A program made the translations under genes and the position numbers. The notes beneath the pieces were generated by a model, which was not told where the DNA came from, made no database searches, and saw nothing but the letters and a program-made list of their open reading frames with translations. From positions 187,773,949 to 187,837,948 of the forward strand of contig NC_081411.1 in NCBI RefSeq assembly GCF_030272615.1: 64,000 nucleotides of DNA, given 5' to 3'. Source of the DNA: Cryptomeria japonica (lineage: Eukaryota; Streptophyta; Pinopsida; Cupressales; Cupressaceae). Below, piece by piece: positions 60,674-64,000 of this stretch (positions are counted from its first letter, which is position 1; each line of letters begins with the position of its first letter).

Positions 60674-62443
60674 GATATAAAGTCCTGAAAAAACCAATAA
60701 AAAGCATATCAAGTCCTGAAAAAATGAATAAAAAGCATATAAAATCCAAAAAAAAAGAGTAATAAATTTAGATGGTGAAAACTTGGTAAACAGGCGCTAT
60801 GTAAAAATGTGAAGTTCCTCCATCTATGAGATAGCTTTGCGCACCTATCCACTCCATCCTATCACATCTATCATTATTATCTATCGCACCTATCCACTCC
60901 ATCCTATCGCATCTATCATTACTATCTATCACTAGCTTATCCATTCCGTCTTTCGCATCCATTGCTTTGAACCATTTAGCAAGAAATATGTAGCTTACCA
61001 ATAGTTAACCATTCTTTGACATACTTGTCGTACTCACTATCTTAGATTTTATCAGCATCGATCAATCTGCATTTGTATCCCGTCGTGGTTTGGATTTTGA
61101 TCAATTCATACATCCATACTAAATTTTTGTTTCCATTGGGGGAAAAATCCTAATTCCTTTTGCTAAGATGATCTTTTGAATCTTTAAAATCCAAAAACAT
61201 TCAAAAAAATTAGAAAATCCAAAAACATTTAGGGTTTTGAAATAGATAAAAAGCAATAAAGCAATGAAAATCAAGGCATTTCATCATAACTAAATCGTGA
61301 AACTCAGAAAACTGAAGAATAAACCAACAAGTAACAAAGGATTATCAAAGATCATTCGTCAAGATTATTATATGAGTTAATGACCATAAGAACATGTGAA
61401 TGACATACAAGATTCAGTGTTTATATCTTGATTTTATTACTAATCATGTACTCTATGCAACTCAAGGATCTCCATGACTAGAGAAGCTATGATGGGGCAT
61501 GATTATTTTCTTTCATTGTTGTCTGTGGTTTATCTCGTACTATGGTATGAACTTGTCTTAGGATATGATCGGCAAAAGATCAAGGAGGACGTTCCAAGTC
61601 ATGCATGAAAGGAGATACTCCTTGTCTATTCTGCAAGCAATACTCAGGTCAACTTGATCCATTATATCAAGTTGCTTGTATTAACTTGCTATATCAAAAT
61701 CCATGTAAGGAATACTCAGGTAATCTTGAATCATTATGTCAAGTTGCTTGTATTTTCTTACAACATTTTAAAAGCTCAATGATGAAATCAAAACACTTTT
61801 ACAAAGATAACATATGAAGAATGACAATATCATTTTAGTTAGATCATTTCATTAGCTCATTATTCATTTGCATTAAAGGAATTCATGGTCACTTACATTA
61901 TAAGCATTTCATTTCATTAATAGATCAACAGTCATAAATAAAGATTGAGTATACTTGGACAAACAAAAACAATTTGCATTTAATCATTATAGGTGTATTC
62001 ATTTCTTAGAATCATTTTAATCATCATCCATTTCATTTAGTTGCATTTTATTATTGCATTAGTTTGCATTCAATTAAGTGCATTTCATTCATCATGTAGT
62101 GTATCATCATTATTATTTGCACTATCATTTTATAATGATCATTTAGTTGCATCTTTGCACTTCGATTTATAAACATTACATATAAAAATACAAAAAGATT
62201 TCATATAGATCATTTGCATCATCATAAAACAAAATCAATCAATCATTTGCATCCATATCATCATCACATAGAATAACATGCATAAAGAAACACCATACAT
62301 ATAATCACTGCATCCATATAATCAAAATATATAGATCATCAAAGCATAAATATCATCATATATATCATCATAAAACAATAAAAGTCCAAGTATACAATGA
62401 TATCAAATAAACAATACAAATGCCTCATCCAATGCAAATCAAG
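60674..62443 (+). other. Pol-PMD spacer of A'
   Basis: Co-linear with 31116-32842 of A, non-coding. It has an extra tandem unit of about 48 bp (CACCTATCCACTCCATCCTA-type) at 60840-60930 that A lacks, and otherwise few differences. Confidence 0.7.
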
Positions 62444-64000
62444 TCAAGGTTGTCCTGTACCACTACCACCTGACTTTGTCTTTCTCTGTGGCTATGGGTT
62501 AGAAGATCCTCCAGATGCCTGTCTCCTAGGATGAGCACTCCTCTGAGGAGGTCCCATGACCCCACCACTACTAGTATCCATCAACATGGTGATATGATAA
62601 CTACCTACTCTCTGGCTCTCTGCAACTACCTCCTCATATCATCGTCACCAGTGGGAAGTTTCCTTCCCAGCCCAAACTAATGCTCTAATAGTATCGACTG
62701 AGAGAGTACCTTATCCAACCTGCTGAATGTGATCGAGAAGGCCCTGAGTATCTTGTTGTCTCCTAACAGCTCTATCCCGCTCAGTCATAAGAGTTTGCAC
62801 CTATGCTCGAAGCTGATCAATCTATACTCTCAGACTATCACTGGTATAATGCTCTGGCACATCATGCTCTAGTATAACCACATCTGGCACATCATGCATT
62901 GGTGCAACCTACTTTGGTACATCTTGTTGTGGTTCATGAACCCCAATCCACTCACCACCAACCTATCCAACTGTTGGAATCTCGGTTTGAGTAACTCTCC
63001 AAACCCATCATCTAATCAGAGGAACATGATCCTCAGGATCCTCATCATCTCCACCATGCACTGCAATAACTCGAGGATCTAGATGAATCTGTCCAAAATC
63101 AATGCCTCTCCCACAACCCCCATCCAATCCAATGACCCTGCCTCCTATCAATGGCAACCCTCTCGGTGATCTCATACCAGTCCTAGGATTCTCTCTCCCA
63201 ATCCATCCAACATCTCTCCCACCCATAGGACGTGGTCTCTCAATCATGCTAGCCGATCCAAATGGTCCTCCATGGACTCTCAATCAACCTCCCCTCCGTC
63301 CAGGTCTACTACCACCACCTCCATCCCCACCATCATGTCCACCTCCCCTAGCCTCATGAGTAGCTCTAAGCTCTCGTCTTCATCTATGTCTCCTAGTAAC
63401 TAGATCATCTGAGTCATCATCCTCATCTCCTGAACTAGTTAGAGGATCTGCTGGATCAGTAATGGGAGGAAATGGATGGGCTAGTATATACTGAACATAC
63501 TTTGTAGTAACCCCAGGATCAAGAATGTGCAATCTCATATCATGTAAAGTAACCCCAAGATCAAGAATGTGCAATCTCAAATGACAAGGAAGGTCCCCAA
63601 TCTTGCCTATCTCTATATCACTGAGCATATATCGTCACACCAATAGGCATACGCTCGATGATACCAAACTGTCTCAAAATCTGACCAATCAACTATTGCT
63701 CAACAATAAAAGGTGTCCGCCCAATGAGATATCTACTCTGCATAATACATGGTAATGTCTATGCATCATCCATCCATAGCTCACAATCAAGATATGGTCT
63801 CCAATTGATGTTGTCCAATGAATCAAGCACCCAACACCAGTACTCCATCTTACCCAGCTTATGCTGAGTAAGGATACCTGCATAGAAACATACATATGGC
63901 TACTTCTCTCCCTGAACTCTATGATGGATAGGCTGAGTAACAGCAATGTGCTCCCAGCACCAAATCTACAATAAAGTGCATCCAGTATATAAACTAGCAC
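62444..64000 (-). pseudogene. Antisense PMD gene of A', C-terminal two thirds
   Basis: Minus strand, stop at 62446-62444, running off the window end. It contains the Pro/Gly/Arg-rich tail (about 62450-63290) and, near 63930, the CWEHIA part of the PMD domain in frame. At least three stops (in the contexts LL*IW, DA*TL and EQ*LI, at about 63970, 63758 and 63697) are shared with A. A region around 63500-63580 differs from A by a short rearrangement that repeats AAGAATGTGCAATCTCA. Confidence 0.75.

Larger units (their letters stand above)
54416..64000 (+). mobile_element. Element A': 5'-truncated second copy of element A
   Basis: Starts abruptly within gag at a sequence matching about 24874 of A (AACAATCTAGAA...). 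It stays co-linear with A through pol, spacer and the antisense gene to the window end (matching about 34409 of A). The LTR, leader and first two thirds of gag are absent. By eye, sampled stretches differ from A at about 1-2.5 % of positions. At least eight in-frame pol stops are shared with A. Confidence 0.95.

Overview
The window looks like nuclear DNA from a plant with a large, repeat-rich genome. I see no convincing host gene, tRNA, rRNA or CRISPR array. Nearly everything that can be assigned is LTR retrotransposon, plus one MITE and one tRNA-derived SINE. The evidence is plant-type Ty3/gypsy and Ty1/copia proteins, a plant mobile domain (PMD) protein and an AT-rich, microsatellite-rich background. 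A gymnosperm or similar large-genome plant is only a guess. Every retroelement reading frame is broken.

Layout. 1-7.06 kb is a mosaic. It holds a minus-strand gypsy gag-protease with its LTR (F, 1-3012) and a plus-strand gypsy RNase H/integrase piece (G, 3013-5500) split by a copia-type solo LTR (3669-5107). Further LTR scraps follow. 7.06-44.5 kb is a nested stack. The host is a minus-strand copia-like element C (gag 10.1-11.34 kb, a second unknown ORF 7.06-9.58 kb), whose right LTR spans 11404-44515 in three pieces. Two elements sit in that LTR. B (11998-20078, duplication CGTAT) is a gypsy-type element with a 4.5 kb 3' LTR, a truncated 5' LTR and no remaining pol. A (20135-44028, duplication GATCT) is a 17.3 kb Tat/Ogre-like gypsy element. 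Copia element D (36172-42733, duplication GTTTT) sits inside A just upstream of its 3' LTR. So C is oldest, B and A entered C, and D entered A.

44.5-54.4 kb is unassigned AT-rich DNA with a MITE (46864-47371), a SINE (47430-47644), microsatellites, a GC-rich block, a dead gypsy gag (E, 50.7-52.7 kb) and an unknown dead minus-strand ORF (53706-54418). 54.4-64.0 kb is A', a 5'-truncated second copy of A that runs off the window end.

The most interesting system is the A/A' family. It has Tat-type gag and protease, a reverse transcriptase with YVND in place of YVDD, a degenerate RNase H followed by an archaeal-type RNase H, and integrase. Between pol and the 3' LTR it carries a PMD gene on the opposite strand. 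Similar short-motif arrays (TTAGCGCATATG-like) lie upstream of both the sense gag-pol and the antisense gene, in mirror orientation. A and A' share at least eight in-frame pol stops, at least three antisense-gene stops and the YVND change. By eye they differ less from each other (about 1-2.5 %) than the two LTRs of A do (about 5-7 %). This suggests A' arose by DNA-level duplication of an already dead element, and predicts a D insertion near 65.76 kb beyond the window.
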